Shown here: one piece after another, positions 25,142-33,952 of the stretch | Numbering within the stretch: position 1 is the stretch's first letter | Layout: every line of letters begins with the position of its first letter | Assembly (NCBI GenBank): GCA_045617505.1 | Contig: JAZLIS010000103.1 | Location: forward strand, 1-64,000 | DNA length: 64,000 bases | Source: Cacconaster sp045617505 | Lineage (GTDB): Bacteria > Bacteroidota > Bacteroidia > Bacteroidales > UBA932 | Direction: 5' to 3' | Translations under genes and position numbers: made by a program | The notes under the pieces: model-generated | What the model was told of the DNA's origin: nothing | Database searches by the model: none | Seen by the model: the letters and a program-made list of their open reading frames with translations, nothing else

Positions 25142-26395
25142 ATGATGACGATTGAAGAAAAATCTACCCGAATTTTACATATATTTGCGGATATGAAAAA
25201 TCACGAGAGAAAAGTCGGGACAGTCTCCCGAGGCATCCGCTGCCCGATAATAAGGCAGGGTGACAATCTGGCGTCGATAGTGACCGAAAGTGTGCTGGAA
25301 GCGGCCGCTGAAGAGGGTTTTGAACTGAGAGACAGAGACATTGTCAGCATCACCGAATCGGTGGTGGCAAGGGCGCAGGGCAATTACGCCCCCGTCTCCG
25401 CCATTTCATCCGACGTCCGGCAGCAGACCGGAGGAGGCACGGTCGGTGTGCTCTTCCCCATCCTGAGCCGCAACCGCTTCGCGATCTGCCTGCGCGGCAT
25501 CGCAAAGGGGTGCAGCAAGGTTGTCCTGATGCTCTCCTACCCGTCCGACGAGGTGGGCAATTCCCTGGTTAGCATCGATGCCCTTGACAAAGCCGGCATC
25601 AATCCCTACTCGGACGTCCTTTCTCTCGAAAGATACCGCGAACTCTTCGGTGTGAACAAGCACGAATTCACCGGAGTCGATTACGTTGAATACTATTCCG
25701 AACTTGTCCGAGGATGCGGCGCCGAGGTGGAAGTGGTCTTCGCCAACAAGCCCGAGACGATTCTGAAATACACCGACACCGTCATCACCTGCGACATACA
25801 CACCCGTGCCCGGACGAAGAGGCTTCTGAAAGAGGCGGGGGCGAGGGTTGTGCTCGGCCTTGACGATATCCTCTGCAAGAGCGTGGACGGAAGCGGATTC
25901 AACGAGAAATACGGCCTGCTGGGTTCCAACAAGGCCACCGAAGATACGGTCAAACTTTTCCCCCGCGAATGCCAGGGTCTTGTGCTGGACATTCAGAAAG
26001 CCCTTCTGGATCGTACCGGGAAACATATCGAGGTGATGGTCTATGGAGACGGTGCTTTCAAGGACCCCAAGGGCAAAATATGGGAGCTGGCAGACCCCGT
26101 GGTCTCCCCGGCATTCACCGACGGCCTGAGAGGAACTCCCAATGAGCTCAAGCTCAAATATCTGGCCGACAACGATTTCGCCAACCTCAGCGGAGCGCAG
26201 CTCAGAGATGCCATCTCCAAGAGCATAAAGGCGAAGGACGGTGACCTCAAGGGGCAGATGGCCTCCGAAGGAACGACTCCCCGTCAGTTGACGGACCTTA
26301 TCGGTTCACTTTGCGACCTGACGAGCGGCTCCGGTGACAAGGGAACCCCCATAGTCCTTGTACAGGGCTACTTCGACAACTACACTTCAGAATAG
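25142..26395 (+). CDS. CofE-like (coenzyme F420-0:L-glutamate ligase family) protein
   Basis: 417 residues from the ATG at 25142, or 400 from the ATG at 25193. The second is plausible because TATATTTG at 25180-25187 would place transcription start at about that codon. The N-terminal part resembles the F420 ligase fold (LRDRDIVSITESVVARAQGNY) and the segments VITCDIHTRARTKRL and GDGAFKDPKGKIWELADPV are well conserved. In F420 producers the enzyme adds glutamate to F420-0. No F420 biosynthesis gene is visible here and Bacteroidales are not known to make it, so the real substrate is probably different. Confidence 0.72.
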   Translation: MMTIEEKSTRILHIFADMKNHERKVGTVSRGIRCPIIRQGDNLASIVTESVLEAAAEEGFELRDRDIVSITESVVARAQGNYAPVSAISSDVRQQTGGGTVGVLFPILSRNRFAICLRGIAKGCSKVVLMLSYPSDEVGNSLVSIDALDKAGINPYSDVLSLERYRELFGVNKHEFTGVDYVEYYSELVRGCGAEVEVVFANKPETILKYTDTVITCDIHTRARTKRLLKEAGARVVLGLDDILCKSVDGSGFNEKYGLLGSNKATEDTVKLFPRECQGLVLDIQKALLDRTGKHIEVMVYGDGAFKDPKGKIWELADPVVSPAFTDGLRGTPNELKLKYLADNDFANLSGAQLRDAISKSIKAKDGDLKGQMASEGTTPRQLTDLIGSLCDLTSGSGDKGTPIVLVQGYFDNYTSE

Positions 26396-26411
26396 ATTTC
26401 CCGCAACCGGG

Positions 26412-27680
26412 TCAGTGGCTGGCGATGACATCTTCCGCCCAGGATGCAAAATCAGCCCAGCGATAGTACGGCCCTTCCTTGGGCTGCAACTGCGGCAGCG
26501 TCACCTCAGACTCGTTCATCAGCAGTTTGAAGAGAATCTCCCCCTCCCCTTTCTTTGGTCTGTAGAGGACAAACTGGAGGTTCGCCGCCTTCGGGCAGTT
26601 GAAGTTCTGGAAATAATATTTCACGTCCGCCGCATTCTCAGGCTGGAAACCGCTGCCATTGATGTTCAGAAGCGGAATCAGAGCATTGAGCACAGTATCG
26701 TGACCGAAACGGAAATCCGCCCCTGTACCGCCTCCGGAGATTGCCCGGTCCGCACATTCGATTATATCTTTCAGCAGAGGTATCATCTGGAACCGGTCGC
26801 TGCTGTGTGACAGATAGAGCCGGTAGTTCTCGGCCTCCCAGAAATCCACAAGTTCCGCTTCCGTGAAGAGATTCCCGAACAGGTCGCCATTGAAGTAATT
26901 GTGATATCCGGACCAAAGCATAAACAATTCGTGGAAGAACTTGTTCCTGCCACCGATTTCTTCAAGAAACGCGCGGCTGCTGAAGAGTCTGTCAAGGATG
27001 TCATCCTGATGACGTGAGGCGACCGTAGTGGTGTTGTCCGGCGCGGGTGTCTTGAAATCACTTCTGTATTTCTGCAGAAGTTCATCCGGAGCCTCTGTGG
27101 GATTCATCACTGTCATATTGGTATGCAGGGAGTTCATACTTATGTCCACCTTCGGTGCGCTCTTCTGGAGGCTGGTGCAGAAAGAAGCCATACTCGCTAT
27201 GGCTCTGGGAGATGTGGAGGAACGAGCCAGAAACTCTCCCCCGGACGAGTTGAACACCTCGGGGAAATGGGCCACCATCGCAGCGGCGATTGCAGCATGC
27301 TGCCTGTACCCCAGTTCCGTAAGGTCTCCGGTATTGATGAGAGGCTCCCGGTAGAAAGCCATATATCCGTCGTGGAAGGCTTTCCCCTCTTCAGTAAGGG
27401 ATCCGCTCTTCGCGGCAGTCTCCAGAACTCTCTTTATGGTCGTGTAAGTGCCGTCATTCCAGGCATATCTGGAGCCGTGTCTGCCGTAATGGCTGATATA
27501 AAACGGCACGTACCCCTTGGGAGCCGGGGTCAGGGGCGCTGCATCGAAGCGGTACGGACCTTCACAGCCGGCCGCCTTATCCATATCCGCGGCAACGATA
27601 TCTCTGACGTTATAAATCTGGGCGGACGCCGCCATCGACGCCAGCACGGTCAATGTCAAGATCAAAACTCTTTTTATCAT
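26412..27680 (-). CDS. Histidine-type acid phosphatase (possibly phytase-like)
   Basis: 422 residues with a signal peptide (about 1-20, ending AASA). The active site is R67-H68-G69 in HYGRHGSR, and the distal proton donor is H327-D328 in FGHDTVLN. These are the two signatures of branch-2 histidine phosphatases (acid phosphatases, phytases, MINPP-like enzymes). The enzyme should act in the periplasm or outside on phosphomonoesters. It is a single gene convergent with the CofE-like gene; substrate is not deducible. Confidence 0.88.
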   Translation of the reverse strand: MIKRVLILTLTVLASMAASAQIYNVRDIVAADMDKAAGCEGPYRFDAAPLTPAPKGYVPFYISHYGRHGSRYAWNDGTYTTIKRVLETAAKSGSLTEEGKAFHDGYMAFYREPLINTGDLTELGYRQHAAIAAAMVAHFPEVFNSSGGEFLARSSTSPRAIASMASFCTSLQKSAPKVDISMNSLHTNMTVMNPTEAPDELLQKYRSDFKTPAPDNTTTVASRHQDDILDRLFSSRAFLEEIGGRNKFFHELFMLWSGYHNYFNGDLFGNLFTEAELVDFWEAENYRLYLSHSSDRFQMIPLLKDIIECADRAISGGGTGADFRFGHDTVLNALIPLLNINGSGFQPENAADVKYYFQNFNCPKAANLQFVLYRPKKGEGEILFKLLMNESEVTLPQLQPKEGPYYRWADFASWAEDVIASH

Positions 27681-27748
27681 ATCTTTTCAGTTTGCTCTCA
27701 CAAAGAAACGAAAAAAAGCGGAAAGTATCAGACATCTTCGCTGTGGGA

Positions 27749-27779
27749 TTGACATTACCGGATTATTTATATATATTTG
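27749..27779 (+). promoter_or_regulatory. Promoter for the zeta-toxin module
   Basis: TTG (27749-27751), a 20-bp spacer and TATATTTG (27772-27779) lie 16 bases before the antitoxin ATG. Confidence 0.6.
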
Positions 27780-27795
27780 TTGAAAATACGTATAT

Positions 27796-28089
27796 ATGAA
27801 GAGAAAGTTGATTGATATCACCGATGCTACGTTCGAAACACTGAACGCCGAAGCTGTCAGCGCCGGGACAAATCTCAAGAACTATATCGAAGATATGCTC
27901 GACCACAAGGCCAGATATCTGGAGGAAAGCGGAGCCTGCAATTACCGGTTTTCCAGTCCGGAAGAGCCGTCCGACAAAGAATTGTCGGTCATTATGGCAA
28001 AGGCCGCCGAAACCGTGGCAGCCAAAAAGTCCGCGACAATGTCCGCTTTTTTCTCGAAGTTGGAAGATGCCGTCAAATCAATCAATTAA
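27796..28089 (+). CDS. Putative antitoxin of a zeta-toxin pair
   Basis: 97 residues. The N-terminal segment KRKLIDITDATFETLNAEAVSAGTN and the following NLKNYIEDML resemble a ribbon-helix-helix DNA-binding unit; the C-terminal half is helical and probably wraps the toxin. It ends two bases before the zeta-type gene and has its own promoter. This small-regulator-then-kinase order is typical of chromosomal zeta modules in Bacteroidota. The family assignment rests on context more than on sequence. Confidence 0.65.
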   Translation: MKRKLIDITDATFETLNAEAVSAGTNLKNYIEDMLDHKARYLEESGACNYRFSSPEEPSDKELSVIMAKAAETVAAKKSATMSAFFSKLEDAVKSIN

Positions 28090-28091
28090 GT

Positions 28092-28697
28092 ATGGAAGAG
28101 AACCCCAAACTGATTATTATAGCAGGGCCGAACGGCTCTGGGAAGACCACCATCACCGAACAACTCCTTGCCCACGAATGGGGAGATGACTGTGTCTATA
28201 TCAATCCCGACAACATCGCCAAGGAAAAGTTCGGAGACTGGAATTCAGAAGAGGCAGTCCTGAAAGCCGCCAGATTTGCCACAGAGCAGAGGTACTCTCT
28301 TCTTGAAAGCCGCCGCAACATCGTGTTCGAGACAGTCCTCTCTTCCGAAGAGAAAATCGACTATATAAGGTGGGCGAAGGAGGCGGGATACTTCATTCGC
28401 GTATTCTTCGTATGCACCGAATCCCCTTCCATCAATGCCGCCAGAATCGCAGACCGTTATATGTCCGGAGGCCATACCGTGCCGATTGAAAAAATCGTCG
28501 GCCGATACGGCAAATCAATCACAAACTGCTGCCGGCTGATTGATCTGGTTGACAGAATGTATATTTACGACAACTCCCGCGAGAATCAGACTGCAGAACT
28601 CCTGTTCCGGATTGCAGACGGCAGAATCGCCCGCCGCTACACCCAATCCCTGCCGAGATGGGCGGAGATAGTGGGGAAAAAGGCTGGAAACATCTAA
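28092..28697 (+). CDS. Zeta-toxin-family kinase
   Basis: 201 residues. Walker A GPNGSGKT (12-19) is followed by INPDNIAKEKFGDWNSEEAV and FETVLSSEEK. This matches the zeta-toxin/Xre-associated P-loop kinase family, in which known toxins phosphorylate UDP-N-acetylglucosamine and block wall synthesis. Here the preceding 97-residue gene would be the antitoxin. The gene directly precedes the heptose operon with an 84-base gap. Confidence 0.8.
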   Translation: MEENPKLIIIAGPNGSGKTTITEQLLAHEWGDDCVYINPDNIAKEKFGDWNSEEAVLKAARFATEQRYSLLESRRNIVFETVLSSEEKIDYIRWAKEAGYFIRVFFVCTESPSINAARIADRYMSGGHTVPIEKIVGRYGKSITNCCRLIDLVDRMYIYDNSRENQTAELLFRIADGRIARRYTQSLPRWAEIVGKKAGNI

Positions 28698-28749
28698 GAA
28701 TTTGTCGAAAAGAGGGAATAGTCTCGACATTTTTATTAACTTTACAAGA

Positions 28750-28774
28750 TTAGGGAGAACCTTTCCCTCCCTAA
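28750..28774 (+). promoter_or_regulatory. Hairpin abutting the hddA ribosome binding site
   Basis: TTAGGGAG (28750-28757) pairs perfectly with CTCCCTAA (28767-28774) across a 9-base loop. The AAGG of the ribosome binding site follows at once and the hddA ATG is at 28782. It could modulate translation initiation or be a processing site; it lacks a T run. Confidence 0.5.
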
Positions 28775-28781
28775 AAGGAAA

Positions 28782-29810
28782 ATGATTATTCGAAGTAAAG
28801 CTCCATTAAGGTTAGGTCTGGCAGGTGGAGGGACAGATGTCTCTCCATATAGCGATTTATACGGTGGGATGGTACTGAATGCCACTATCAACCTGTATGC
28901 ACATTGCTCTCTGGAAGAAAAGTACGACGGACAGATAAAAATTAATTCATTCGACAGCAACTGTTTTGAATGTCACCCATCAAGAGAGCATCTTGATATT
29001 GATGGCAATGCAATCCTTATAAAAGGGGTGTACAACAGGCTCCAGGAAGATTTTCATATTGGCTCCAGATCATTCAGTATCACGACGTATAGTGATGCTC
29101 CTGCAGGATCCGGCTTGGGAACTTCATCTACAATGGTGGTCTGTATCCTGAAAGCTTTTGCAGAATGGCTGTTTCTCCCGTTGGGCGATTATGAGATGGC
29201 CCGTCTGGCATATAAGATTGAAAGGGAAGATCTTGGATTATCAGGAGGCAAACAGGATCAGTATGCCGCGACATTCGGAGGCTTCAACTTTATGGAATTC
29301 TATAAAGACAATCAGGTGATTGTAAATCCACTGAAAATAAAAAGATGGATTTGTGACGAACTGGAAGCTTCCATTGTCTTGTATTTCACAGGAGCTTCAA
29401 GAAGCAGCGCAACGATTATTGATGAGCAGAAGGAAAACACATCCAGGGGCAACTCCACAGCAATTGAAGCTATGCATAGAATAAAAGCAAGCGCCAGCGA
29501 CATGAAGGTTTCAATACTAAAAGGAGATATCGAAGGAATAGCGGCTATTTTGCAGCAAGCGTGGGAAGACAAGAAAAAGATGGCCAAATCGATATCAAAC
29601 CCTATGATTCAGAAAGCTATGGATACGGCTATGCAGGCCGGAGCGATTGCTGGAAAAGTTTCCGGAGCCGGAGGTGGCGGGTTCATTATCTTTATCGTCA
29701 ATCCTATTAAAAAAATCAACGTCATTTCATCCCTTAAAGAATTGGGAGGCACGGTAGTTCCGTTTCAATTCAGCGAGGGAGGCGCTCACGGATGGAAAAT
29801 CTACAAATAA
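28782..29810 (+). CDS. hddA: D-glycero-D-manno-heptose 7-phosphate kinase
   Basis: 342 residues, GHMP-kinase family. IIRSKAPLRLGLAGGGTDV is the opening of HddA-type sugar kinases. The ATP loop is SDAPAGSGLGTSS (about 105-117) and the third motif is KVSGAGGGGFIIF near the C-terminus. It phosphorylates D-glycero-D-manno-heptose 7-phosphate at C1, giving the 1,7-bisphosphate in the GDP-heptose route. The genes for the other steps follow directly, so the pathway assignment is firm. Confidence 0.9.
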   Translation: MIIRSKAPLRLGLAGGGTDVSPYSDLYGGMVLNATINLYAHCSLEEKYDGQIKINSFDSNCFECHPSREHLDIDGNAILIKGVYNRLQEDFHIGSRSFSITTYSDAPAGSGLGTSSTMVVCILKAFAEWLFLPLGDYEMARLAYKIEREDLGLSGGKQDQYAATFGGFNFMEFYKDNQVIVNPLKIKRWICDELEASIVLYFTGASRSSATIIDEQKENTSRGNSTAIEAMHRIKASASDMKVSILKGDIEGIAAILQQAWEDKKKMAKSISNPMIQKAMDTAMQAGAIAGKVSGAGGGGFIIFIVNPIKKINVISSLKELGGTVVPFQFSEGGAHGWKIYK

Positions 29811-29818
29811 ACATCACT

Positions 29819-30418
29819 ATGAATCCTATTGATATCGTAAAGAGGCAAGTGGAAGACAGTGCACGAGTCAAGGAATCTCTGTTGTCTGATGAGCACACGC
29901 TCCTAAAAATCGCACAATCAGCCGAAAAATGCATCGAGGCATACAGGGCAGGCAACAAGGTTATGTTCGCCGGAAATGGCGGCAGTGCCGCCGACGCCCA
30001 GCATTTTGCAGGAGAACTTGTCAGCAAGTTCTACTTCAATCGCCCAGGACTTCCCGCCATTGCTTTGACCACAGATACCAGCATACTGACAGCTATTGGA
30101 AACGACTATGGATTCAACAAATTATTCTCCCGACAAGTTGAAGCTCAAGGCGTAAAAGGAGATATTTTTGTCGGCATATCAACTTCCGGCAATTCCGCCA
30201 ATATTGTAGATGCTATGAAAACTTGCCGTGAAATGGGAATAACGACTGTCGGTCTTACAGGCGCCCAATCTTGCAAAATGGATGAATTCTGCGACATCGT
30301 CATAAAAGTACCAAGTTGCGAAACACCCCGCATTCAGGAGTGTCAGACTCTTATCGGGCATATCCTATGCTGCATTGTTGAGGATCGGATCTTTCCACAG
30401 TTCAAGTTCAGGGATTGA
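29819..30418 (+). CDS. gmhA: Sedoheptulose 7-phosphate isomerase
   Basis: 199 residues from the ATG at 29819 (MNPIDIVKRQ), eight bases after the hddA stop. An in-frame ATG at 29792 overlaps hddA and is less likely. The SIS domain carries GNGGSAADAQHFAGEL (about 50-65), the family signature, and TTDTSILTAIGNDYG. It converts sedoheptulose 7-phosphate to D-glycero-D-manno-heptose 7-phosphate, the first step of nucleotide-heptose synthesis. The next gene begins two bases after the stop. Confidence 0.93.
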   Translation: MNPIDIVKRQVEDSARVKESLLSDEHTLLKIAQSAEKCIEAYRAGNKVMFAGNGGSAADAQHFAGELVSKFYFNRPGLPAIALTTDTSILTAIGNDYGFNKLFSRQVEAQGVKGDIFVGISTSGNSANIVDAMKTCREMGITTVGLTGAQSCKMDEFCDIVIKVPSCETPRIQECQTLIGHILCCIVEDRIFPQFKFRD

Positions 30419-30420
30419 TT

Positions 30421-31551
30421 ATGGAAGCTATCATTCTTGCAGGAGGACTTGGCACCAGACTACGTAGTGTGGTCTCGAATATACCTAAATGTATGGCTCC
30501 TATCGGGAGACGTCCATTTTTGTCCATTCTGCTGGACCAGCTTTCAGAATCCCACATAATAACCAAAGTTATCCTATCCGTAGGATATTTACGCGAGGTT
30601 GTTATCGATTGGATTGAAGCCAATTCATCAAAATACCCTTTCAAAATTGACCTTGCCATCGAGGACACCCCACTGGGGACAGGAGGCGGAATTCGTCTGG
30701 CACTGGAGATGTGCCACGAAGACAACGTCCTTGTCCTTAATGGCGACACCTATTTCGGCATAAATACTGAAGATCTTTTAAAAGTTAACGATGCATCAAT
30801 TGTTGTTGCTTTGAAAAGAATGTCAAATTTTGACAGGTATGGGAAAGTGGAATGTAATAGCAAAGGCATCATAACCGGGTTTTGTGAAAAAAAACATTGC
30901 AGCGAAGGCTTGATTAACGGGGGCGTTTACCTGATCAATCGGCTAAAACTTGACTTGACTTCATACCCTTCCGTATTTTCATTTGAAAAGGACATTCTTC
31001 AGCCAATGGCTGGTAACGGAAGCCTTCACGGGGTAATACAAGAGGGCTATTTTATTGATATCGGCATCCCCGACGATTATGCAACTGCCCAGTTGAAGTG
31101 GGGAGATTGGGACACCCTTCTTCTTGACAGGGATGGAGTAATCAATACTTTAAGACCTGGAGATTATGTAAAGTGTTGGGAAGATTTTGAATTCAGGCCC
31201 TGTTTTTTGTCAAACTGCAGCGAATGGGCAAAAAAGTACCGGCATATTTTTATTGTAACCAATCAAAGAGGCGTTGGAAAAGGACTGATGAGTCATAAGG
31301 ATTTAGAGGATATTCACGAGAAAATGAAATATCGGATAACTCAATCCGGAGGAAGGATAGATGGCATATACACCTGCCTTGCTTTAGATGATTCCGATGC
31401 AAGGAGGAAGCCCAATATCGGAATGTGGCTGGAGATATTGAATGACTACCCTGATGTCAATCCTGAGAGAACTGTTTTTTTAGGGGACAGTGATTCCGAT
31501 ATGGCTTTTGCCGATAATGCAGGAATACACGGAATAAAAATCAATTGGTGA
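30421..31551 (+). CDS. hddC-gmhB: Fused heptose-1-phosphate guanylyltransferase and heptose bisphosphate phosphatase
   Basis: 376 residues with two catalytic domains. Residues 1-225 form a nucleotidyltransferase (EAIILAGGLGTRLRS, with NIPKCMAPIG). Residues about 235-376 form a HAD phosphatase of the GmhB type (LLLDRDGVINTL, IVTNQRGVGKG, RKPNIGMWL, LGDSDSDMAFADNAG). The second domain removes the C7 phosphate from the heptose bisphosphate; the first then makes GDP-D-glycero-alpha-D-manno-heptose. A single unbroken frame joins them, so this is a real fusion. The TTG at 30415 is not needed as start. The last base is shared with the next ATG (TGATG). Confidence 0.88.
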   Translation: MEAIILAGGLGTRLRSVVSNIPKCMAPIGRRPFLSILLDQLSESHIITKVILSVGYLREVVIDWIEANSSKYPFKIDLAIEDTPLGTGGGIRLALEMCHEDNVLVLNGDTYFGINTEDLLKVNDASIVVALKRMSNFDRYGKVECNSKGIITGFCEKKHCSEGLINGGVYLINRLKLDLTSYPSVFSFEKDILQPMAGNGSLHGVIQEGYFIDIGIPDDYATAQLKWGDWDTLLLDRDGVINTLRPGDYVKCWEDFEFRPCFLSNCSEWAKKYRHIFIVTNQRGVGKGLMSHKDLEDIHEKMKYRITQSGGRIDGIYTCLALDDSDARRKPNIGMWLEILNDYPDVNPERTVFLGDSDSDMAFADNAGIHGIKINW

Positions 31552-32663
31552 TGAAAATTACATTATTAGGAACTGCATATCCATTTCGAGGTGGGTTGTC
31601 CGCATTCAACGAGAGGATTGCGTGCGAATTTCAGAGAGAAGGTCACGATATTGACATAGTCACTTTCACAATGCAATATCCGTCCATCCTGTTCCCCGGA
31701 AAGACACAATATAGCAGCGAACCAGCCCCAAATAGCCTAAGAATCAGAAGGATGATGAGCTCCATCAATCCTTTCAGCTGGATCAAAACAGGAAACAAGC
31801 TCCGGAGGGAGTGCCCCGACTTGCTGGTAATAAAATTCTGGATACCCTTCATGGCCCCCTGCCTTGGCACAATTGCCAGAATTGTCAGAAAAAACGGGAA
31901 AACCCGTGTTGTCACAATTCTTGACAATCTGATCCCTCACGAAAAGCGGCCAGGCGACAGACTGCTCATCAGATACTTCTGCGCAAGCATAGATTGTTAC
32001 ATAGCCATGTCTGAATCAGTCCTCGCAGATATTGATAAATTTGACAATGTCAAGCCAAGAATATTCAGCCCGCATCCTCTGTACGATAATTTCGGAGAAA
32101 CCGTAGGAAGAGAGGATGCCTGCAGACATCTCGGCCTCAACCCGAAAGACAGAATACTGCTGAGTTTCGGACTGATTCGCGACTACAAGGGGCTGGACTG
32201 GCTTCTTGAGGCGTTCGCCGCACTCAAAGAGAGGTCGGGAGTGAAACTGGTTGTCGCCGGAGAATTCTATTCTGACGGCGAGAAGTACCACCGGCTTGCA
32301 AAAAGCCTGAGAATTGATGAAGAGGTCATCTGGCGGACGGAATTCGTGCCCGACAGCGAAGTGAAATACTATTTCTGCGCAGCGGACCTGATTGTACAGC
32401 CTTACAAAACCGCCACCCAGAGCGGAGTTACACAAATAGCCTATCATTTTGAAAAGCCGATGCTCGTCACCCGCGTCGGCGGCCTCCCTGAGATTGTCCC
32501 CGACGGGAAGGTCGGCTATGCCGTGGAGCCCTCCCCTGCCGCAATCACTGCCGCTCTGGAAAAATTCTTGAAAGACTCCCCGGACTTCTCCGAAAGCATC
32601 AGGGACGAGAAGCGGAAATACTCGTGGGAGAAGATGGCGGAAGCAGTGAAGGTTTTGATGTAA
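31551..32663 (+). CDS. Glycosyltransferase, GT4 family
   Basis: 370 residues with a GT-B fold. The N-terminal ITLLGTAYPFRGGLSAFNERI is a GT4-like acceptor domain, and the C-terminal domain has LSFGLIRDYKGLDWLLEAF and VVAGEFYSD. The C-terminal donor-site region is YKTATQSGVTQIAYHFEKPMLVT and VGGLPEIV. The start overlaps the stop of hddC-gmhB, so it is translationally coupled to the heptose genes and may transfer heptose, though the donor is not proven. Confidence 0.85.
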   Translation: MKITLLGTAYPFRGGLSAFNERIACEFQREGHDIDIVTFTMQYPSILFPGKTQYSSEPAPNSLRIRRMMSSINPFSWIKTGNKLRRECPDLLVIKFWIPFMAPCLGTIARIVRKNGKTRVVTILDNLIPHEKRPGDRLLIRYFCASIDCYIAMSESVLADIDKFDNVKPRIFSPHPLYDNFGETVGREDACRHLGLNPKDRILLSFGLIRDYKGLDWLLEAFAALKERSGVKLVVAGEFYSDGEKYHRLAKSLRIDEEVIWRTEFVPDSEVKYYFCAADLIVQPYKTATQSGVTQIAYHFEKPMLVTRVGGLPEIVPDGKVGYAVEPSPAAITAALEKFLKDSPDFSESIRDEKRKYSWEKMAEAVKVLM

Positions 32664-32739
32664 AATTCCACAAAACTTATAATATTTTAGGAACGGATTC
32701 CATAAATTATCATTATTTTTGTGGAAAATAAAGTTAGAA

Positions 32740-33882
32740 ATGATTCACAGAACCATTGAGACCAATATCAGAAAAGTTTTAGCCAGAAATAAGGCCGTTC
32801 TTCTTATGGGGCCAAGACAAGTTGGAAAATCCACATTGGTTCGCGAGATGTTCGGCACTGATGCAGTCGTCAAATGGTTCAATGGAGATGACCCTTCTGA
32901 CAGAACCGCCCTGACAGACGTCTCCCTATCCAGATTGAAATTGATTCTTGGAGACAGTCCGTTGATAATAATTGACGAGGCCCAGAAGATTCCGATGATA
33001 GGCGACACGATAAAACTGATAACCGATCAGATGCCCGGTGTAAAAATAATTGCGACAGGCAGTTCTTCTTTCGAACTGGCAACGAATGTAGGAGACAGCC
33101 TTACCGGAAGGAAAAGGGAAATGCGACTTTTCCCTCTCTCGTTTTCCGAAATGGCCGATTATCACGGGCTTCCGGAAGAGGAAAGAAATATTTCTCAGAG
33201 ATTGCTGTTCGGTTATTACCCCGAGGTTGTCACTAATCCCGGCGAAGAAAAAGAAATTTTGAAAGAGTTGACAGACAGCTATCTTTATAAGGATATCCTA
33301 TCGCTTGAGAAGATTTCCAAAGGCGAGAAGATGGTCCGATTGCTTCAAGCCATAGCTCTTCAAATCGGCTCACAGGTATCATACAACGAATTGTCGCAAA
33401 TTGTCGGCATAGACACAAAGACTATCGAAAAATATGTGGATATCCTCGAGAAATGCTACATCATTTTCAGAGTCCCATCATTTGCCAAAAACCTGCGTAA
33501 CGAACTTAAATTCAGCAGAAAGATATATTTTTACGACCTTGGCATAAGAAATGCCGTCCTTGGCAACTTCACCCCTGTGAAACTGCGTACGCGCGAGGAA
33601 GCAGGACATATGTGGGAAAATCTTGTGATCTCCGAAAGACTGAAATATAATGCCTATACAGGCAATGATGCCAGAATGTACTTCTGGCGCACCCAGCAAA
33701 GCAAAGAGATTGATTTCATAGAAGTTAAGGACGGCAGATTGGCTGCTTTCGAATGCAAATACGGCAATCGCGACGTGAAGATTCCAAAGGACTTTACCGC
33801 AGCATACCCGGGAACGCCGTTCAATGTAGTAACGCCAAAGAATTTAGGGGAATTATTAATTGATATATATCATAATATTTGA
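32740..33882 (+). CDS. AAA ATPase with DUF4143-type C-terminal domain
   Basis: 380 residues. Walker A GPRQVGKST (24-32), Walker B LIIIDEAQKI (about 76-85) and the sensor segment KIIATGSSSFEL mark the AAA_14 family. The C-terminal DUF4143-like domain contains KIYFYDLGIRNAVLGNF and TQQSKEIDFIEVKDGRLAAFECKYG, the last resembling a PD-(D/E)XK-like core. These proteins are frequent in Bacteroidota accessory DNA and their role is not established. The chosen ATG (32740) follows a TATTTTTG box at 32714-32721. It is a single-gene unit inside the polysaccharide locus. Confidence 0.82.
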   Translation: MIHRTIETNIRKVLARNKAVLLMGPRQVGKSTLVREMFGTDAVVKWFNGDDPSDRTALTDVSLSRLKLILGDSPLIIIDEAQKIPMIGDTIKLITDQMPGVKIIATGSSSFELATNVGDSLTGRKREMRLFPLSFSEMADYHGLPEEERNISQRLLFGYYPEVVTNPGEEKEILKELTDSYLYKDILSLEKISKGEKMVRLLQAIALQIGSQVSYNELSQIVGIDTKTIEKYVDILEKCYIIFRVPSFAKNLRNELKFSRKIYFYDLGIRNAVLGNFTPVKLRTREEAGHMWENLVISERLKYNAYTGNDARMYFWRTQQSKEIDFIEVKDGRLAAFECKYGNRDVKIPKDFTAAYPGTPFNVVTPKNLGELLIDIYHNI

Positions 33883-33938
33883 TATTTCAGTTATTTTATA
33901 GTATTTTTGCCCTATATATTAGATATATCAGTTGTTTT
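33878..33938 (+). promoter_or_regulatory. Promoter and repeated operator of hipBA
   Basis: TTTG (33878-33881), a 20-bp spacer and TATTTTTG (33902-33909) form the promoter. A 17-base direct repeat brackets the -7 box: GATATTTCAGTTATTTT (33881-33897) and GATATATCAGTTGTTTT (33922-33938), 41 bp apart. The pair is a good candidate operator for the HipB-like repressor encoded just downstream. Confidence 0.6.
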
Positions 33939-33952
33939 TAAAGAGGCTGCCT

